Source: Anoxybacillus tengchongensis (GTDB lineage Bacteria > Bacillota > Bacilli > Bacillales > Anoxybacillaceae). From it: a DNA stretch of 45,232 nucleotides. The notes under the pieces were generated by a model. The model worked only from the letters and a program-made list of their open reading frames with translations. It did not search any database and was not told the DNA's origin. Made by a program: the position numbers and the translations under genes. Positions 28,181-41,000 of the stretch are shown here, in pieces. How positions within the stretch are numbered: position 1 is the first letter of the stretch; the number at the start of each line of letters is the position of its first letter. The DNA is taken from contig NZ_JACHES010000016.1 of NCBI RefSeq assembly GCF_014201585.1, positions 1 to 45,232 on the forward strand, written 5' to 3'.

Positions 28181-30259
28181 ATGGCAAGACAGTTCTCCTT
28201 GGAAAACACTCGCAATATTGGAATCATGGCCCATATTGACGCCGGTAAAACAACTACAACAGAGCGTATTCTTTTCTACACAGGACGCGTTCATAAAATC
28301 GGTGAAGTGCATGAGGGCGCAGCAACGATGGACTGGATGGAGCAAGAACAAGAGCGCGGAATTACGATTACATCCGCAGCGACAACTGCTCAATGGAAAA
28401 ATCATCGTATTAACATCATCGATACACCTGGACACGTCGACTTCACAGTAGAGGTTGAGCGTTCATTGCGTGTATTAGACGGTGCAGTAGCTGTATTAGA
28501 CGCGCAGTCAGGTGTAGAACCACAAACAGAAACAGTATGGCGCCAAGCGACTACATACGGTGTTCCACGTATCGTTTTCGTAAACAAAATGGACAAAATT
28601 GGCGCAGACTTCCTATACTCTGTAAAAACGCTTCATGAACGTTTACAAGCGAATGCGCATCCTGTTCAATTACCGATTGGTGCAGAAGATCAATTCACAG
28701 GCATCATTGACCTTGTTGAAATGTGCGCATACCACTATCACGATGAGTTAGGAAAAAACATCGAGCGCATCGAGATTCCTGAAGACTATCGTGATATGGC
28801 AGAAGAATATCGTGGGAAATTAATTGAAGCAGTTGCAGAGCTTGACGAAGAATTAATGATGAAATATTTAGAAGGGGAAGAAATTACGAAAGAAGAATTA
28901 AAAGCTGCAATTCGTAAAGCAACAGTTTCTGTTCAATTCTTCCCAGTATTCTGTGGTTCTGCATTCAAAAACAAAGGTGTTCAATTAATGCTTGACGGAG
29001 TTGTTGACTACTTACCATCACCAGTCGACATTCCTGCGATCAAAGGAACTGTTCCTGATACAGAGGAAGAAACAGTTCGTGAAGCGCGTGACGATGCTCC
29101 TTTTGCAGCGTTAGCGTTTAAAATTATGACAGACCCTTACGTTGGTAAGTTGACGTTCTTCCGCGTATACTCTGGTACATTGAACTCTGGTTCTTACGTG
29201 TTGAATTCAACAAAACGTAAGCGTGAACGTATCGGTCGTATTCTACAAATGCACGCAAACCACCGCGAAGAAATTGCACAAGTTTACGCTGGTGACATTG
29301 CGGCAGCTGTAGGTTTAAAAGATACAACAACTGGTGATACGCTGTGTGATGAAAAAGACCCAGTAATTTTAGAGTCTATGCAATTCCCAGAGCCAGTTAT
29401 TCAAATCGCGATCGAGCCGAAGTCAAAAGCTGACCAAGATAAGATGAGTACAGCATTGCAAAAACTTCAAGAAGAAGACCCAACATTCCGTGCATGGACA
29501 GACCAAGAAACTGGTCAAACAATCATCGCGGGTATGGGTGAGCTTCACCTTGACATTATCGTTGACCGTATGCGTCGCGAGTTTAAGGTAGAAGCAAACG
29601 TTGGTGCTCCACAAGTTGCATACCGTGAAACATTCCGCAAATCTGCACAAGTTGAAGGTAAATTTGTGCGTCAATCTGGTGGTCGCGGTCAATACGGTCA
29701 CGTTTGGATCGAGTTCTCACCAAACGAGGAAGGAAAAGGATTTGAATTCGAAAACGCGATCGTCGGTGGGGTTGTTCCGAGAGAATACATTCCTGCAATT
29801 CAAGCAGGTCTTGAAGATGCAATGCAAAATGGTGTTCTTGCTGGATACCCAGTTGTTGACATCAAAGCGAAGTTATTTGATGGTTCTTACCACGATGTTG
29901 ACTCAAGCGAAATGGCGTTCAAAATTGCTGCTTCTATGGCGTTGAAAAACGCAGCAGCAAAATGTGACCCAGTGTTACTTGAGCCGATCATGAAAGTAGA
30001 AGTTATCGTCCCTGAAGAATATTTAGGTGACATCATGGGTGATATTACTTCTCGTCGTGGTCGCGTCGAAGGTATGGAAGCTCGTGGTAACGCACAAGTT
30101 GTTCGTGCGATGGTTCCACTTTCTGAAATGTTTGGGTACGCAACTTCATTGCGTTCAAATACACAAGGTCGCGGAACATTCACAATGGTATTTGACCATT
30201 ATGAAGAAGTTCCGAAGAGCATTGCTGAGGAAATCATCAAAAAAAATAAAGGTGAATAA
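28181..30259 (+). CDS. fusA: Elongation factor G
   Basis: EF-G is the GTPase that drives translocation and, with RRF, ribosome recycling. The 692-residue protein has the P loop [11 protein letters not shown] (17-27), switch region [21 protein letters not shown] and NKMD, then domains II-V with [22 protein letters not shown] and [18 protein letters not shown] at 28181 follows AAGGAAGGAG and gives the standard N terminus. The frame stays open upstream to about 28070, but that extension is not family-like. Its stop codon overlaps the -35 box of the tuf promoter. Confidence 0.98.
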   Translation: MARQFSLENTRNIGIMAHIDAGKTTTTERILFYTGRVHKIGEVHEGAATMDWMEQEQERGITITSAATTAQWKNHRINIIDTPGHVDFTVEVERSLRVLDGAVAVLDAQSGVEPQTETVWRQATTYGVPRIVFVNKMDKIGADFLYSVKTLHERLQANAHPVQLPIGAEDQFTGIIDLVEMCAYHYHDELGKNIERIEIPEDYRDMAEEYRGKLIEAVAELDEELMMKYLEGEEITKEELKAAIRKATVSVQFFPVFCGSAFKNKGVQLMLDGVVDYLPSPVDIPAIKGTVPDTEEETVREARDDAPFAALAFKIMTDPYVGKLTFFRVYSGTLNSGSYVLNSTKRKRERIGRILQMHANHREEIAQVYAGDIAAAVGLKDTTTGDTLCDEKDPVILESMQFPEPVIQIAIEPKSKADQDKMSTALQKLQEEDPTFRAWTDQETGQTIIAGMGELHLDIIVDRMRREFKVEANVGAPQVAYRETFRKSAQVEGKFVRQSGGRGQYGHVWIEFSPNEEGKGFEFENAIVGGVVPREYIPAIQAGLEDAMQNGVLAGYPVVDIKAKLFDGSYHDVDSSEMAFKIAASMALKNAAAKCDPVLLEPIMKVEVIVPEEYLGDIMGDITSRRGRVEGMEARGNAQVVRAMVPLSEMFGYATSLRSNTQGRGTFTMVFDHYEEVPKSIAEEIIKKNKGE

Positions 30260-30287
30260 TTGATTTTCTAGCATTGTTCAAGTATAA
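30259..30287 (+). promoter_or_regulatory. Promoter of tuf
   Basis: TTGATT (30259-30264), a 17-base spacer and TATAAA (30282-30287) lie directly after fusA, giving tuf its own transcript with a leader of about 85 bases. Confidence 0.75.
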
Positions 30288-30304
30288 ATACTTATGTAAG
30301 ACTT

Positions 30305-30336
30305 GGAAGTGGACGTGCCTGTGCACTTTCACTTCC
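30305..30336 (+). promoter_or_regulatory. Two-tier hairpin in the tuf leader
   Basis: GGAAGTG (30305-30311) pairs with CACTTCC (30330-30336), and within it GTGC (30315-30318) pairs with GCAC (30323-30326) around a CTGT loop, leaving small GAC/TTT internal loops. No T-run follows. A role in tuf mRNA stability or regulation is possible. Confidence 0.6.
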
Positions 30337-30379
30337 GAGCATTCTATACTTAATAAAAAACACTAAGGAGGATATTATA

Positions 30380-31567
30380 ATGGCTAAAGCGAAATTCGAA
30401 CGCACGAAACCACACGTCAACATTGGTACAATCGGCCACGTTGACCACGGTAAAACAACTTTAACAGCTGCAATCACAACAGTTCTTGCGAAACAAGGTA
30501 AAGCAGAAGCACGCGCATATGATCAAATCGACGCTGCTCCAGAAGAGCGTGAGCGCGGAATTACAATCTCAACTGCACACGTTGAGTACGAAACTGACAA
30601 CCGTCACTATGCACACGTTGACTGCCCAGGTCACGCAGACTACGTGAAAAACATGATCACAGGTGCTGCGCAAATGGACGGCGCGATCCTTGTTGTATCT
30701 GCTGCTGACGGTCCAATGCCACAAACTCGTGAGCACATTCTTCTTTCTCGCCAAGTAGGCGTACCTTACATCGTTGTATTCTTAAACAAATGCGACATGG
30801 TAGACGACGAAGAGCTTTTAGAGCTTGTTGAAATGGAAGTTCGTGACTTATTATCTGAATACGACTTCCCTGGAGACGAAGTTCCTGTTATTAAAGGTTC
30901 TGCGTTAAAAGCGCTTGAAGGAGATCCAGCTTGGGAAGGAAAAATCATCGAACTTATGAACGCTGTTGATGAGTACATCCCAACTCCACAACGTGAAGTT
31001 GACAAACCATTCATGATGCCAGTTGAGGACGTATTCTCAATCACTGGTCGTGGTACAGTTGCTACTGGTCGTGTTGAGCGCGGTATCTTAAAAGTTGGTG
31101 ACCAAGTAGAAATCATCGGTCTTTCTGAAGAGCCAAAAGCAACAACTGTTACAGGTGTTGAAATGTTCCGTAAGCTTCTTGACCAAGCTGAAGCTGGTGA
31201 CAACATCGGTGCACTTCTTCGCGGTGTTTCTCGTGACGAAGTACAACGCGGTCAAGTATTAGCAAAACCAGGAACAATCACTCCACACACAAAATTTAAA
31301 GCGCAAGTTTACGTATTAACAAAAGAAGAAGGTGGACGTCATACTCCATTCTTCTCTAACTACCGTCCACAATTCTACTTCCGTACAACGGACGTAACAG
31401 GTATCATCCAACTTCCAGAAGGTGTTGAGATGGTAATGCCTGGAGACAATATCGAAATGACAGTAGAATTAATCGCGCCAATCGCGATCGAAGAAGGTAC
31501 AAAATTCTCGATCCGCGAAGGTGGACGTACAGTAGGTGCAGGTTCTGTATCTGAAATCATCGAGTAA
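30380..31567 (+). CDS. tuf: Elongation factor Tu
   Basis: EF-Tu delivers aminoacyl-tRNA to the ribosomal A site as a GTP complex. The 395-residue protein has the P loop GHVDHGKT (19-26), switch [23 protein letters not shown] and [16 protein letters not shown], with domain [18 protein letters not shown] and the domain [11 protein letters not shown] region that includes kirromycin contacts. ATG at 30380 lies behind AAGGAGG. It is the last str gene, followed by a strong terminator. Bacilli normally have a single tuf, but I cannot check that here. Confidence 0.99.
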   Translation: MAKAKFERTKPHVNIGTIGHVDHGKTTLTAAITTVLAKQGKAEARAYDQIDAAPEERERGITISTAHVEYETDNRHYAHVDCPGHADYVKNMITGAAQMDGAILVVSAADGPMPQTREHILLSRQVGVPYIVVFLNKCDMVDDEELLELVEMEVRDLLSEYDFPGDEVPVIKGSALKALEGDPAWEGKIIELMNAVDEYIPTPQREVDKPFMMPVEDVFSITGRGTVATGRVERGILKVGDQVEIIGLSEEPKATTVTGVEMFRKLLDQAEAGDNIGALLRGVSRDEVQRGQVLAKPGTITPHTKFKAQVYVLTKEEGGRHTPFFSNYRPQFYFRTTDVTGIIQLPEGVEMVMPGDNIEMTVELIAPIAIEEGTKFSIREGGRTVGAGSVSEIIE

Positions 31568-31575
31568 TCGATGGG

Positions 31576-31610
31576 AGTGGTCTAGCGGTCAGCTAGACCA
31601 CTTATTTTTT
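31576..31610 (+). terminator. Terminator of the str operon
   Basis: AGTGGTCTAGC (31576-31586) pairs perfectly with GCTAGACCACT (31592-31602) across GGTCA, followed by TATTTTTTTA. It separates tuf from the S10 cluster. Confidence 0.95.
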
Positions 31611-31617
31611 TACTCCA

Positions 31618-31646
31618 TTGAAAATGCATGACGAAATATGTATAAT
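31618..31646 (+). promoter_or_regulatory. S10 operon promoter P1
   Basis: TTGAAA (31618-31623), a 17-base spacer and a perfect TATAAT (31641-31646) lie immediately after the tuf terminator. Confidence 0.85.
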
Positions 31647-31682
31647 AGGAAAGGCAGTTTGCAAAGAAAAGAAATAAAAAAC

Positions 31683-31711
31683 TTGCATTGAATATAAAAA
31701 TTATATATAAT
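31683..31711 (+). promoter_or_regulatory. S10 operon promoter P2
   Basis: TTGCAT (31683-31688), a 17-base spacer and a perfect TATAAT (31706-31711) form a second promoter 65 bases downstream of P1. Tandem promoters suit the demand for this long ribosomal protein operon. Confidence 0.82.
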
Positions 31712-31724
31712 AATAAACGTTGGT

Positions 31725-32153
<429 letters not shown>

Positions 32154-32176
32154 TTGCGATATAGGAGGTGTGAAAG

Positions 32177-32803
32177 ATGAAAGGAATCTTAGGAAGAAAA
32201 ATCGGCATGACTCAAGTGTTCGCTGAAAACGGAGATCTTATTCCTGTAACGGTTATTCAAGCGACTCCAAACGTAGTTCTTCAGAAGAAAACGATTGAAA
32301 ACGACGGTTATGAAGCGATTCAATTAGGTTTTGAAGATTTACGTGAGAAGTTAGCGAACAAGCCTCAAAAAGGTCATGCTGCGAAGGCAAACACCACACC
32401 TAAGCGCTTCATTCGTGAAATTCGTGGTGTGAATCTTGCAGAATATGAAGTAGGTCAAGAAGTAAAAGTGGACATTTTCAACGAAGGTGAAATCGTTGAT
32501 GTAACAGGTACGTCAAAAGGTAAAGGTTTCCAAGGTGTAATTAAACGCCACGGACAATCTCGTGGACCAATGGCTCACGGTTCTCGTTACCATCGTCGTC
32601 CTGGTTCAATGGGTCCGATCGCTCCAAACCGTGTATTTAAATCAAAAGAGCTTCCAGGTCGCATGGGTGGCGAGCGTGTAACAGTACAAAACTTAAAAGT
32701 TGTTAAAGTGGATCCAGAACGCAACTTAATTTTAATTAAAGGAAATGTACCAGGTCCAAACAAAGGACTTGTGATCATTAAAAGCGCGGTTAAAGCGAAA
32801 TAA
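32177..32803 (+). CDS. rplC: Ribosomal protein L3
   Basis: L3 is an early 50S assembly protein whose long loop reaches the peptidyl-transferase centre. The 208-residue product begins [19 protein letters not shown]. The tip of the loop ([16 protein letters not shown]) and the late [16 protein letters not shown] are typical. ATG at 32177 follows ATAGGAGGTGTG. It lies 23 bases after rpsJ and 27 before rplD. Confidence 0.98.
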   Translation: MKGILGRKIGMTQVFAENGDLIPVTVIQATPNVVLQKKTIENDGYEAIQLGFEDLREKLANKPQKGHAAKANTTPKRFIREIRGVNLAEYEVGQEVKVDIFNEGEIVDVTGTSKGKGFQGVIKRHGQSRGPMAHGSRYHRRPGSMGPIAPNRVFKSKELPGRMGGERVTVQNLKVVKVDPERNLILIKGNVPGPNKGLVIIKSAVKAK

Positions 32804-32830
32804 TTTCTTTAAGAAAGGAGGAAACACCCA

Positions 32831-33454
32831 ATGCCAAAAGTAGCATTGTACAACCAAAACGGAGAAAACATCGGTGAAATCGAATTAAACGATGCCGTAT
32901 TTGGTATTGAACCGAACAAACATGTGTTATTTGAAGCGGTAATTATGCAACGTGCTTCCTTGCGTCAAGGAACTCATAAAACAAAAAATCGTGCAGAAGT
33001 GAGCGGCGGTGGCCGTAAACCATGGCGTCAAAAAGGTACTGGACGCGCTCGCCAAGGATCGATCCGTTCTCCACAATGGCGTGGCGGTGGTATTGTATTT
33101 GGTCCAGTTCCACGCAGCTACAGCTACAAACTTCCGAAAAAAGTTCGTCGCTTAGCAATTAAATCAGCTTTATCTTCAAAAGTGCTTGAAAACAGCATTG
33201 TTGTATTAGACAATTTAACGCTTGAAGCACCGAAAACAAAAGAAATGGTTAAAATTTTAAACAATCTTTCTGTTGATCGCAAAGCGTTAATTGTAACGGC
33301 AGATGCAAATGAGAACGTTATTCTTTCAGCTCGCAACATTCCAGGAGTCACAGTTGTGACAGCAAGCGGAATTAACGTTCTTGATGTACTCAATCACGAC
33401 AAGCTTATCATTACGAAAGCTGCTGTGGAAAAAGTAGAGGAGGTGCTTGCATAA
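32831..33454 (+). CDS. rplD: Ribosomal protein L4
   Basis: L4 lines the peptide exit tunnel and, in E. coli, represses its own S10 operon. The 207-residue product carries the tunnel loop [19 protein letters not shown], which bears no change that would suggest macrolide resistance, and a globular remainder. ATG at 32831 follows AAGAAAGGAGG. Its stop TAA shares one base with the rplW ATG, so translation is likely coupled. Confidence 0.98.
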   Translation: MPKVALYNQNGENIGEIELNDAVFGIEPNKHVLFEAVIMQRASLRQGTHKTKNRAEVSGGGRKPWRQKGTGRARQGSIRSPQWRGGGIVFGPVPRSYSYKLPKKVRRLAIKSALSSKVLENSIVVLDNLTLEAPKTKEMVKILNNLSVDRKALIVTADANENVILSARNIPGVTVVTASGINVLDVLNHDKLIITKAAVEKVEEVLA

Positions 33455-33741
33455 TGAAAGATCCTCGCGATATTATTAAGCGCCCCGTCATTACTGAACG
33501 TTCAACAGAGTTAATGACTGAGAAAAAATATACGTTCGAAGTTGATGTGAAAGCGAACAAAACAGAAGTAAAAGACGCGATCGAAGCGATTTTCGGCGTG
33601 AAAGTAGCGAAAGTCAACATTATGAACTATAAAGGAAAGTTCAAACGTGTTGGTCGCTATAGCGGCTTAACAAATCGTCGTCGTAAAGCGATTGTTACGT
33701 TAACGCCAGACAGCAAAGAGATCGAACTATTTGAAGTATAA
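33454..33741 (+). CDS. rplW: Ribosomal protein L23
   Basis: L23 sits at the tunnel exit and is the docking point for trigger factor and SRP. The 95-residue product begins [18 protein letters not shown] and has [22 protein letters not shown], a family block. It starts at ATG 33454 within the TAATG overlap with rplD, with GAGGAGGTG inside the end of rplD as the ribosome binding site. Length matches B. subtilis. Confidence 0.98.
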   Translation: MKDPRDIIKRPVITERSTELMTEKKYTFEVDVKANKTEVKDAIEAIFGVKVAKVNIMNYKGKFKRVGRYSGLTNRRRKAIVTLTPDSKEIELFEV

Positions 33742-33768
33742 GTTTAAAAGTGAAGGAGGGAAACGGAC

Positions 33769-34599
33769 ATGGCGATTAAAAAATATAAGCCAACGTCTAA
33801 CGGTCGTCGTGGTATGACGGTTTTAGACTTCTCTGAGCTTACAACAGATAAGCCAGAAAAATCGTTGCTTGCGCCTTTAAAGAAAAAGGGCGGTCGTAAC
33901 AACCAAGGTAAATTAACAGTTCGTCACCAAGGTGGCGGTCATAAGCGTCAATATCGTATTATTGACTTTAAGCGCGATAAAGATGGCATTCCAGGACGCG
34001 TTGCTACAATCGAATACGATCCAAACCGTTCTGCGAACATCGCGTTAATTCATTACGCTGATGGTGAAAAACGTTACATCATCGCACCGAAAAACTTAGA
34101 AGTTGGCATGGAAATCATGTCAGGTCCAGATGCGGACATTAAAGTAGGTAACGCATTACCTTTAGCAAATATTCCAGTTGGTACAGTTATTCATAACATC
34201 GAATTAAAACCTGGTAAAGGCGGACAGTTAGTGCGCGCTGCAGGTACATCTGCACAAGTACTTGGTAAAGAAGGTAAGTACGTACTCGTTCGTTTATCTT
34301 CAGGTGAAGTTCGTATGATTTTAGCAACTTGCCGTGCAACAGTCGGTCAAGTTGGTAACGAACAACATGAGCTTGTGAACATCGGTAAAGCTGGACGCGC
34401 TCGTTGGTTAGGCATTCGTCCAACTGTTCGTGGTTCTGTTATGAACCCAGTAGATCACCCACATGGTGGTGGTGAAGGTAAAGCACCAATCGGACGTAAG
34501 TCTCCAATGACTCCATGGGGTAAACCAACGCTTGGATTCAAAACGCGTAAGAAGAAAAACAAATCCGATAAATTTATCGTACGTCGTCGTAAAAAATAA
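33769..34599 (+). CDS. rplB: Ribosomal protein L2
   Basis: L2 is needed for subunit joining and peptidyl-transferase assembly. The 276-residue product begins [17 protein letters not shown] and has the RNA-binding [19 protein letters not shown] region and the signature [12 protein letters not shown]; His230 corresponds to the functionally important His229 of E. coli. The C-terminal tail is strongly basic. ATG at 33769 follows GAAGGAGGG. A 9-bp hairpin lies in the gap before rpsS. Confidence 0.98.
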   Translation: MAIKKYKPTSNGRRGMTVLDFSELTTDKPEKSLLAPLKKKGGRNNQGKLTVRHQGGGHKRQYRIIDFKRDKDGIPGRVATIEYDPNRSANIALIHYADGEKRYIIAPKNLEVGMEIMSGPDADIKVGNALPLANIPVGTVIHNIELKPGKGGQLVRAAGTSAQVLGKEGKYVLVRLSSGEVRMILATCRATVGQVGNEQHELVNIGKAGRARWLGIRPTVRGSVMNPVDHPHGGGEGKAPIGRKSPMTPWGKPTLGFKTRKKKNKSDKFIVRRRKK

Positions 34600-34609
34600 C
34601 GGGGTTGAG

Positions 34610-34631
34610 CTACGGTTCACAAGAACCGTAG
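34610..34631 (+). promoter_or_regulatory. Compact hairpin between rplB and rpsS
   Basis: CTACGGTTC (34610-34618) pairs perfectly with GAACCGTAG (34623-34631) around an ACAA tetraloop. There is no T-run, so it is not a terminator. It ends 26 bases before rpsS and could affect rpsS translation or be an RNase site. Confidence 0.7.
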
Positions 34632-34656
34632 AGCAATCACGAAAGGAGGTTCACTT

Positions 34657-34935
34657 ATGGGTCGCAGCTTGAAAAAAGGTCCTTTTTGTGATGATCATTT
34701 AATGAAAAAAATCGAGAAGTTGAATGAAACTGGGCAAAAACAAGTGATCAAAACATGGTCTCGTCGTTCGACAATTTTTCCACAATTCATTGGTCACACA
34801 ATCGCTGTTTACGATGGTCGTAAACACGTTCCAGTTTACATCACAGAGGACATGGTCGGTCATAAGCTCGGTGAGTTCGCGCCAACGCGCACGTACAAAG
34901 GTCACGCTGCTGATGACAAGAAAACAAAACGTTAA
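34657..34935 (+). CDS. rpsS: Ribosomal protein S19
   Basis: S19 sits in the 30S head next to S13 and contacts the A-site tRNA region. The 92-residue product has [19 protein letters not shown], the signature [26 protein letters not shown] and [19 protein letters not shown] at 34657 follows GAAAGGAGG. Only 20 bases separate its stop from rplV. Confidence 0.98.
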   Translation: MGRSLKKGPFCDDHLMKKIEKLNETGQKQVIKTWSRRSTIFPQFIGHTIAVYDGRKHVPVYITEDMVGHKLGEFAPTRTYKGHAADDKKTKR

Positions 34936-34955
34936 TATGAGAGGAGGCTTCATTT

Positions 34956-35297
34956 ATGCAAGCTAAAGCTGTTGCTAGAACGGTTCGAATTGCTCCTCGT
35001 AAAGCTCGTTTAGTGATTGATTTAATTCGAGGAAAGCAAGTGAGTGAAGCAGTTGCGATTCTTCGCCATACGCCAAAAGCTGCTTCTCCAATTATCGAGA
35101 AAGTATTAAAATCTGCAGTGGCAAACGCAGAACATAACTATGACATGGACGTGAATAAACTTGTTGTTACAGAGGCTTATGTGAACGAAGGACCAACATT
35201 GAAACGTTTCCGTCCTCGTGCACAAGGTCGTGCGAGCGCAATTAACAAACGCACAAGCCATATCACGATCGTTGTTTCAGAAAAGAAGGAGGGATAA
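34956..35297 (+). CDS. rplV: Ribosomal protein L22
   Basis: L22 extends a beta hairpin into the exit tunnel. The 113-residue product starts [20 protein letters not shown], and its tunnel hairpin [18 protein letters not shown] is unaltered, with no sign of the deletions or insertions linked to macrolide resistance. ATG at 34956 follows GAGAGGAGG. rpsC begins three bases after the stop. Confidence 0.98.
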   Translation: MQAKAVARTVRIAPRKARLVIDLIRGKQVSEAVAILRHTPKAASPIIEKVLKSAVANAEHNYDMDVNKLVVTEAYVNEGPTLKRFRPRAQGRASAINKRTSHITIVVSEKKEG

Positions 35298-35300
35298 TCA

Positions 35301-36584
<1,284 letters not shown>

Positions 36585-36609
36585 TTGATATCGAGAGGAG
36601 GTTCGCACA

Positions 36610-36873
36610 ATGAGTGAACGCAACAATCGTAAAGTTCTCGTCGGCCGTGTTGTTTCCGATAAAATGGATAAAACAATTACGGTTCTTGTAGAAACTTATA
36701 AAAAGCATCCTCTTTACGGCAAGCGCGTAAAGTATTCGAAAAAATATAAGGCACATGACGAAAACAATGTAGCAAAAGTGGGCGATATCGTAAAAATTAT
36801 GGAAACACGTCCTCTTTCTGCGACAAAACGTTTCCGTCTTGTTGAAGTAGTCGAGAAAGCTGTTATTGTTTAA
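36610..36873 (+). CDS. rpsQ: Ribosomal protein S17
   Basis: S17 binds helix 11 of 16S rRNA early in 30S assembly. The 87-residue OB-fold protein has [40 protein letters not shown] and the signature [23 protein letters not shown] at 36610 follows GAGAGGAGG, 25 bases past rpmC. Confidence 0.98.
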   Translation: MSERNNRKVLVGRVVSDKMDKTITVLVETYKKHPLYGKRVKYSKKYKAHDENNVAKVGDIVKIMETRPLSATKRFRLVEVVEKAVIV

Positions 36874-36921
36874 TGAATATGTTCGGAATGATGGATACAA
36901 ATCCGAAAGGAGGTTTCGTCA

Positions 36922-37290
36922 ATGATTCAACAAGAAACTCGTATGAAAGTTGCTGATAACTCTGGTGCACGTGAAGTGCTTGTCATTAAAGTGCTAGGTG
37001 GTTCTGGTCGTCGCTATGCGAACGTTGGCGACATTGTTGTGGCGACAGTTAAAGATGCAACACCAGGTGGCGTTGTTAAAAAAGGTCAAGTTGTTAAAGC
37101 GGTTGTCGTTCGTACGAAACGTGGCGTGCGCCGTACAGACGGTTCTTACATCCGTTTTGATGAAAATGCTTGCGTAATCATTCGTGATGACAAGAGCCCA
37201 CGTGGTACACGTATTTTCGGACCAGTTGCCCGTGAATTACGTGAAAAAGACTTTATGAAAATCGTTTCTTTAGCTCCAGAAGTGATTTAA
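36922..37290 (+). CDS. rplN: Ribosomal protein L14
   Basis: L14 lies at the subunit interface and makes an intersubunit bridge with 16S rRNA; it is also the target of RsfS silencing factor. The 122-residue product begins [19 protein letters not shown] and contains [20 protein letters not shown] and [23 protein letters not shown] at 36922 lies behind GAAAGGAGG. Confidence 0.98.
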   Translation: MIQQETRMKVADNSGAREVLVIKVLGGSGRRYANVGDIVVATVKDATPGGVVKKGQVVKAVVVRTKRGVRRTDGSYIRFDENACVIIRDDKSPRGTRIFGPVARELREKDFMKIVSLAPEVI

Positions 37291-37326
37291 TGAAAAGGAA
37301 AAGCCTTTTAAGGAGGTGCGATTCAG

Positions 37327-37638
37327 ATGCATGTAAAAAAAGGTGATAAAGTACAAGTAATCTCTGGTAAAGATAAAGGCAAACAAGGCGTTATTCTCGC
37401 TGCGTTTCCGAAGAAAAACCGAGTGCTTGTTGAAGGTGTAAATATCGTGAAAAAACACGTGAAACCTTCCCAAGCAAATCCACAAGGCGGCATCATCAGC
37501 CAAGAGGCGCCAATCCACGTATCAAACGTAATGCCTCTTGATCCAAAAACAGGATTACCAACTCGTGTTGGATACAAAGTAGTTGACGGTAAAAAAGTTC
37601 GCTATGCGAAACGTTCTGGTGAAATTTTAGACAAATAA
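37327..37638 (+). CDS. rplX: Ribosomal protein L24
   Basis: L24 is one of the assembly-initiating 50S proteins and lies near the tunnel exit. The 103-residue product holds a KOW motif ([20 protein letters not shown]) followed by [23 protein letters not shown] at 37327 follows TAAGGAGGTG. The length matches B. subtilis. Confidence 0.98.
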   Translation: MHVKKGDKVQVISGKDKGKQGVILAAFPKKNRVLVEGVNIVKKHVKPSQANPQGGIISQEAPIHVSNVMPLDPKTGLPTRVGYKVVDGKKVRYAKRSGEILDK

Positions 37639-37667
37639 TGAAGTGATCGAGGAAGGGAGGTACTCAA

Positions 37668-38207
37668 ATGAACCGCCTTAAAGAAAAGTATGTAAAAGAA
37701 GTTGTTCCTGCTCTGATGAGCAAGTTTAACTATAAATCTGTGATGCAAGTTCCAAAAATCGAGAAAATTGTCATCAACATGGGTGTTGGTGATGCGGTAC
37801 AAAACGCAAAAGCGTTAGATAACGCAGTAGAAGAACTCGCATTAATTTCCGGTCAAAAACCAGTTGTTACACGCGCAAAAAAATCAATCGCTGGTTTCCG
37901 TCTTCGTGAAGGAATGCCAATCGGTGCGAAAGTAACGCTTCGCGGTGAGCGTATGTACGAGTTTTTCGATAAGCTCGTGTCTGTTTCTTTACCGCGTGTT
38001 CGCGACTTCCGTGGTGTTTCTAAAAAATCTTTCGACGGACGCGGCAACTACACATTAGGTGTAAAAGAGCAATTAATTTTCCCTGAAATTGACTACGATA
38101 AAGTAAACAAAGTTCGCGGTATGGACATCGTCATCGTTACAACTGCGAAAACAGATGAGGAAGCTCGTGAATTACTTACGTTGCTCGGTATGCCATTCCA
38201 AAAATAA
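37668..38207 (+). CDS. rplE: Ribosomal protein L5
   Basis: L5 binds 5S rRNA and contacts P-site tRNA. The 179-residue product begins [20 protein letters not shown] and carries the signature [14 protein letters not shown] and [23 protein letters not shown] at 37668 follows GAAGGGAGG. It precedes rpsN by 34 bases. Confidence 0.98.
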   Translation: MNRLKEKYVKEVVPALMSKFNYKSVMQVPKIEKIVINMGVGDAVQNAKALDNAVEELALISGQKPVVTRAKKSIAGFRLREGMPIGAKVTLRGERMYEFFDKLVSVSLPRVRDFRGVSKKSFDGRGNYTLGVKEQLIFPEIDYDKVNKVRGMDIVIVTTAKTDEEARELLTLLGMPFQK

Positions 38208-38223
38208 TCATTCCCATTCGTAA

Positions 38224-38427
<204 letters not shown>

Positions 38428-38460
38428 TAAACCCATGAGTTGGGAAGGAGGTAAAACATA

Positions 38461-38859
38461 ATGGTGATGACAGATCCAATTGCAGATATGCTTACTCGCA
38501 TTCGTAATGCGAACATGGTGCGTCACGAGAAACTTGAAGTTCCTGCTTCAAAAATTAAAAGAGAAATCGCTGAAATTTTAAAGCGTGAAGGTTTCATTCG
38601 TGATGTCGAATACATTGAAGATAACAAACAAGGTATTCTTCGAATTTTCTTAAAGTACGGTCCAAACAACGAGCGCGTAATTACAGGTCTTAAACGTATT
38701 AGCAAACCTGGTTTGCGCGTATATGCAAAAGCTGATGAAGTACCACGCGTATTGAACGGTTTAGGAATCGCAATTCTTTCAACATCTCAAGGTATTTTAA
38801 CTGACAAAGAAGCACGTCAAAAACGTACTGGCGGCGAAGTGTTAGCATACATTTGGTAA
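38461..38859 (+). CDS. rpsH: Ribosomal protein S8
   Basis: S8 binds the central domain of 16S rRNA; in E. coli it represses the spc operon. The 132-residue product begins [18 protein letters not shown] and ends with the signature region [18 protein letters not shown] and [12 protein letters not shown] at 38461 (MVMTDP as in B. subtilis) follows GAAGGAGGTA; the ATG two codons later is an alternative. Confidence 0.98.
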   Translation: MVMTDPIADMLTRIRNANMVRHEKLEVPASKIKREIAEILKREGFIRDVEYIEDNKQGILRIFLKYGPNNERVITGLKRISKPGLRVYAKADEVPRVLNGLGIAILSTSQGILTDKEARQKRTGGEVLAYIW

Positions 38860-38888
38860 TTATTTTGCAACGAATGGAGGTGTAGTAC

Positions 38889-39428
38889 ATGTCACGTGTT
38901 GGTAAAAAACCATTGGAAATTCCAGCTGGTGTTACAGTTACATTAAACGGTAACACAGTTACTGTAAAAGGTCCGAAAGGTGAACTTACTCGTACGTTCC
39001 ATCCAGATATGGTCATTAAATTAGAAGGCAACGTTTTAACAGTTGAGCGTCCAAGCGATGAAAAGCATCATCGTGCGCTTCACGGAACGACTCGCAGCTT
39101 ACTTGCGAACATGGTTGAAGGTGTTTCAAAAGGTTATGAGCGTGCGCTTGAGCTTGTTGGTGTCGGTTATCGTGCGACAAAACAAGGTAAAAAGCTTGTG
39201 TTAAGCGTAGGATACTCTCATCCTGTTGAAATCGAACCAGAAGAAGGCCTTGAAATCGAAGTTCCTTCACAAACAAAAATCATCGTTAAAGGTGCGGACA
39301 AACAACGTGTTGGTGAATTAGCAGCAAACATTCGTGCCGTTCGTTCACCAGAGCCTTATAAAGGAAAAGGTATTCGCTACGAAGGCGAAGTTGTACGTCG
39401 TAAAGAAGGTAAAACAGGTAAGAAATAA
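38889..39428 (+). CDS. rplF: Ribosomal protein L6
   Basis: L6 lies beside the sarcin-ricin loop near the factor-binding site. The 179-residue product has two related domains: [40 protein letters not shown] and the late signature [23 protein letters not shown] at 38889 follows ATGGAGGTG. Its C-terminal tail is lysine-rich, as expected. Confidence 0.98.
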   Translation: MSRVGKKPLEIPAGVTVTLNGNTVTVKGPKGELTRTFHPDMVIKLEGNVLTVERPSDEKHHRALHGTTRSLLANMVEGVSKGYERALELVGVGYRATKQGKKLVLSVGYSHPVEIEPEEGLEIEVPSQTKIIVKGADKQRVGELAANIRAVRSPEPYKGKGIRYEGEVVRRKEGKTGKK

Positions 39429-39460
39429 TGCTGCTTAGGTAAATGAAAGGAGTGACACGA

Positions 39461-39823
39461 ATGATCACTAAGCTTGATAAAAATGCAGTTCGCAAAAAAA
39501 GACACGCTCGTGTTCGTCGTAAAGTAGTAGGAACTGCGGAACGTCCACGCTTAAATGTGTTCCGTTCAAACAAACACATTTACGCGCAAATTATTGACGA
39601 TATGAAAGCTGTGACGCTCGTTAGCGCGTCAACGTTAGATAAAGAATTCAACTTAGAATCAACAGGTAATGTTGAAGCAGCTCAAAAAGTGGGCGAATTA
39701 ATTGCTAAACGTGCGCTTGAAAAAGGAATTACATCGGTTGTATTTGACCGTGGCGGATATTTATATCATGGACGTGTTAAAGCACTTGCAGACGCTGCTC
39801 GTGAAGCTGGATTACAATTCTAA
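39461..39823 (+). CDS. rplR: Ribosomal protein L18
   Basis: L18 binds 5S rRNA and links it to the 50S subunit. The 120-residue product begins [20 protein letters not shown] and has [20 protein letters not shown] and [23 protein letters not shown] at 39461 lies behind AAAGGAGTGA; an earlier ATG at 39443 has no ribosome binding site at useful distance. Confidence 0.98.
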   Translation: MITKLDKNAVRKKRHARVRRKVVGTAERPRLNVFRSNKHIYAQIIDDMKAVTLVSASTLDKEFNLESTGNVEAAQKVGELIAKRALEKGITSVVFDRGGYLYHGRVKALADAAREAGLQF

Positions 39824-39842
39824 TTAAGAAGGAGGGACAGAG

Positions 39843-40343
39843 ATGCGTCGCATTGATCCAAATAAACTTGAACTAGAAGAACGCGTTGTTGCCGTTAACC
39901 GCGTAGCTAAAGTCGTAAAAGGTGGACGTCGCTTCCGTTTCGCTGCGTTAGTCGTTGTTGGTGACAAAAACGGTCATGTCGGCTTTGGAACAGGAAAAGC
40001 TCAAGAAGTTCCAGATGCTATTCGCAAAGCGATTGAAGACGCGAAGAAAAACTTAATTACTGTACCGATTGTTGGTACAACAATTCCACATGAAGTCATT
40101 GGACATTTCGGTGCAGGTGAAATCATTTTAAAACCAGCATCTGAAGGTACTGGGGTTATCGCTGGAGGTCCTGCGCGTGCGGTATTAGAGTTAGCAGGTG
40201 TTAGCGATATTTTATCGAAGTCAATCGGTTCCAACACGCCAATCAACATGGTACGCGCAACAATCGACGGTTTGAAGCAATTGAAACGTGCTGAAGAGGT
40301 AGCAAAATTGCGCGGTAAAACAGTTGAGGAACTGTTAGGATAA
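39843..40343 (+). CDS. rpsE: Ribosomal protein S5
   Basis: S5 affects decoding accuracy and mRNA entry. The 166-residue product has the N-terminal dsRBD-like domain with the spectinomycin loop [10 protein letters not shown] (wild-type appearance), [20 protein letters not shown] and a C-terminal domain with [20 protein letters not shown] at 39843 follows GAAGGAGGGA. Confidence 0.98.
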   Translation: MRRIDPNKLELEERVVAVNRVAKVVKGGRRFRFAALVVVGDKNGHVGFGTGKAQEVPDAIRKAIEDAKKNLITVPIVGTTIPHEVIGHFGAGEIILKPASEGTGVIAGGPARAVLELAGVSDILSKSIGSNTPINMVRATIDGLKQLKRAEEVAKLRGKTVEELLG

Positions 40344-40357
40344 GGGAGGGAAAAATG

Positions 40358-40546
40358 ATGGCGAAAAAATTAGCAATTACCCTCACTCGCAGCGTAATTG
40401 GTCGTCCGCAAGACCAACGCGTGACGGTTAAAACATTAGGTTTACGAAAATTGCATCAAACAGTTGTTCATAACGACAATCCAGCCATTCGTGGAATGAT
40501 TAATAAAGTTTCTCACCTTGTAACAGTAAAAGAATTAGAAGAATAA
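40358..40546 (+). CDS. rpmD: Ribosomal protein L30
   Basis: L30 is a small 50S protein between 5S rRNA and the subunit body. The 62-residue product is [17 protein letters not shown] then [23 protein letters not shown] at 40358 is eight bases after GGAGG; the ATG immediately before it is only five bases away. It is followed by rplO after 14 bases. Confidence 0.97.
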   Translation: MAKKLAITLTRSVIGRPQDQRVTVKTLGLRKLHQTVVHNDNPAIRGMINKVSHLVTVKELEE

Positions 40547-40560
40547 GGAGGTGCCTAGGC

Positions 40561-41000
40561 ATGAAGCTACATGAATTACAACCAGCACCGGGTTCCCGTA
40601 AAGAACGCAACCGTGTTGGTCGTGGTATCGGCTCTGGTAACGGAAAAACTTCTGGTAAAGGACACAAAGGGCAAAATGCTCGCTCTGGTGGCGGTGTACG
40701 CATCGGCTTTGAAGGTGGTCAAACACCTTTATTCCGTCGTTTACCAAAACGCGGCTTTACAAACATCCATCGTAAAGAATATGCGATCGTTAACCTCGAA
40801 GCGTTAAATCGCTTTGAAGACGGTACGGAAGTGACACCAGAATTGTTGCTTGAAACAGGCGTAGTAAGCAAGTTAAAAGCAGGCATCAAAGTTCTTGGAA
40901 ACGGTGAGCTTACGAAAAAGTTAACAGTAAAAGCTCATAAATTCTCTGCTTCTGCAAAAGAAGCGATCGAAGCTGCTGGCGGTACAACTGAGGTGATTTA

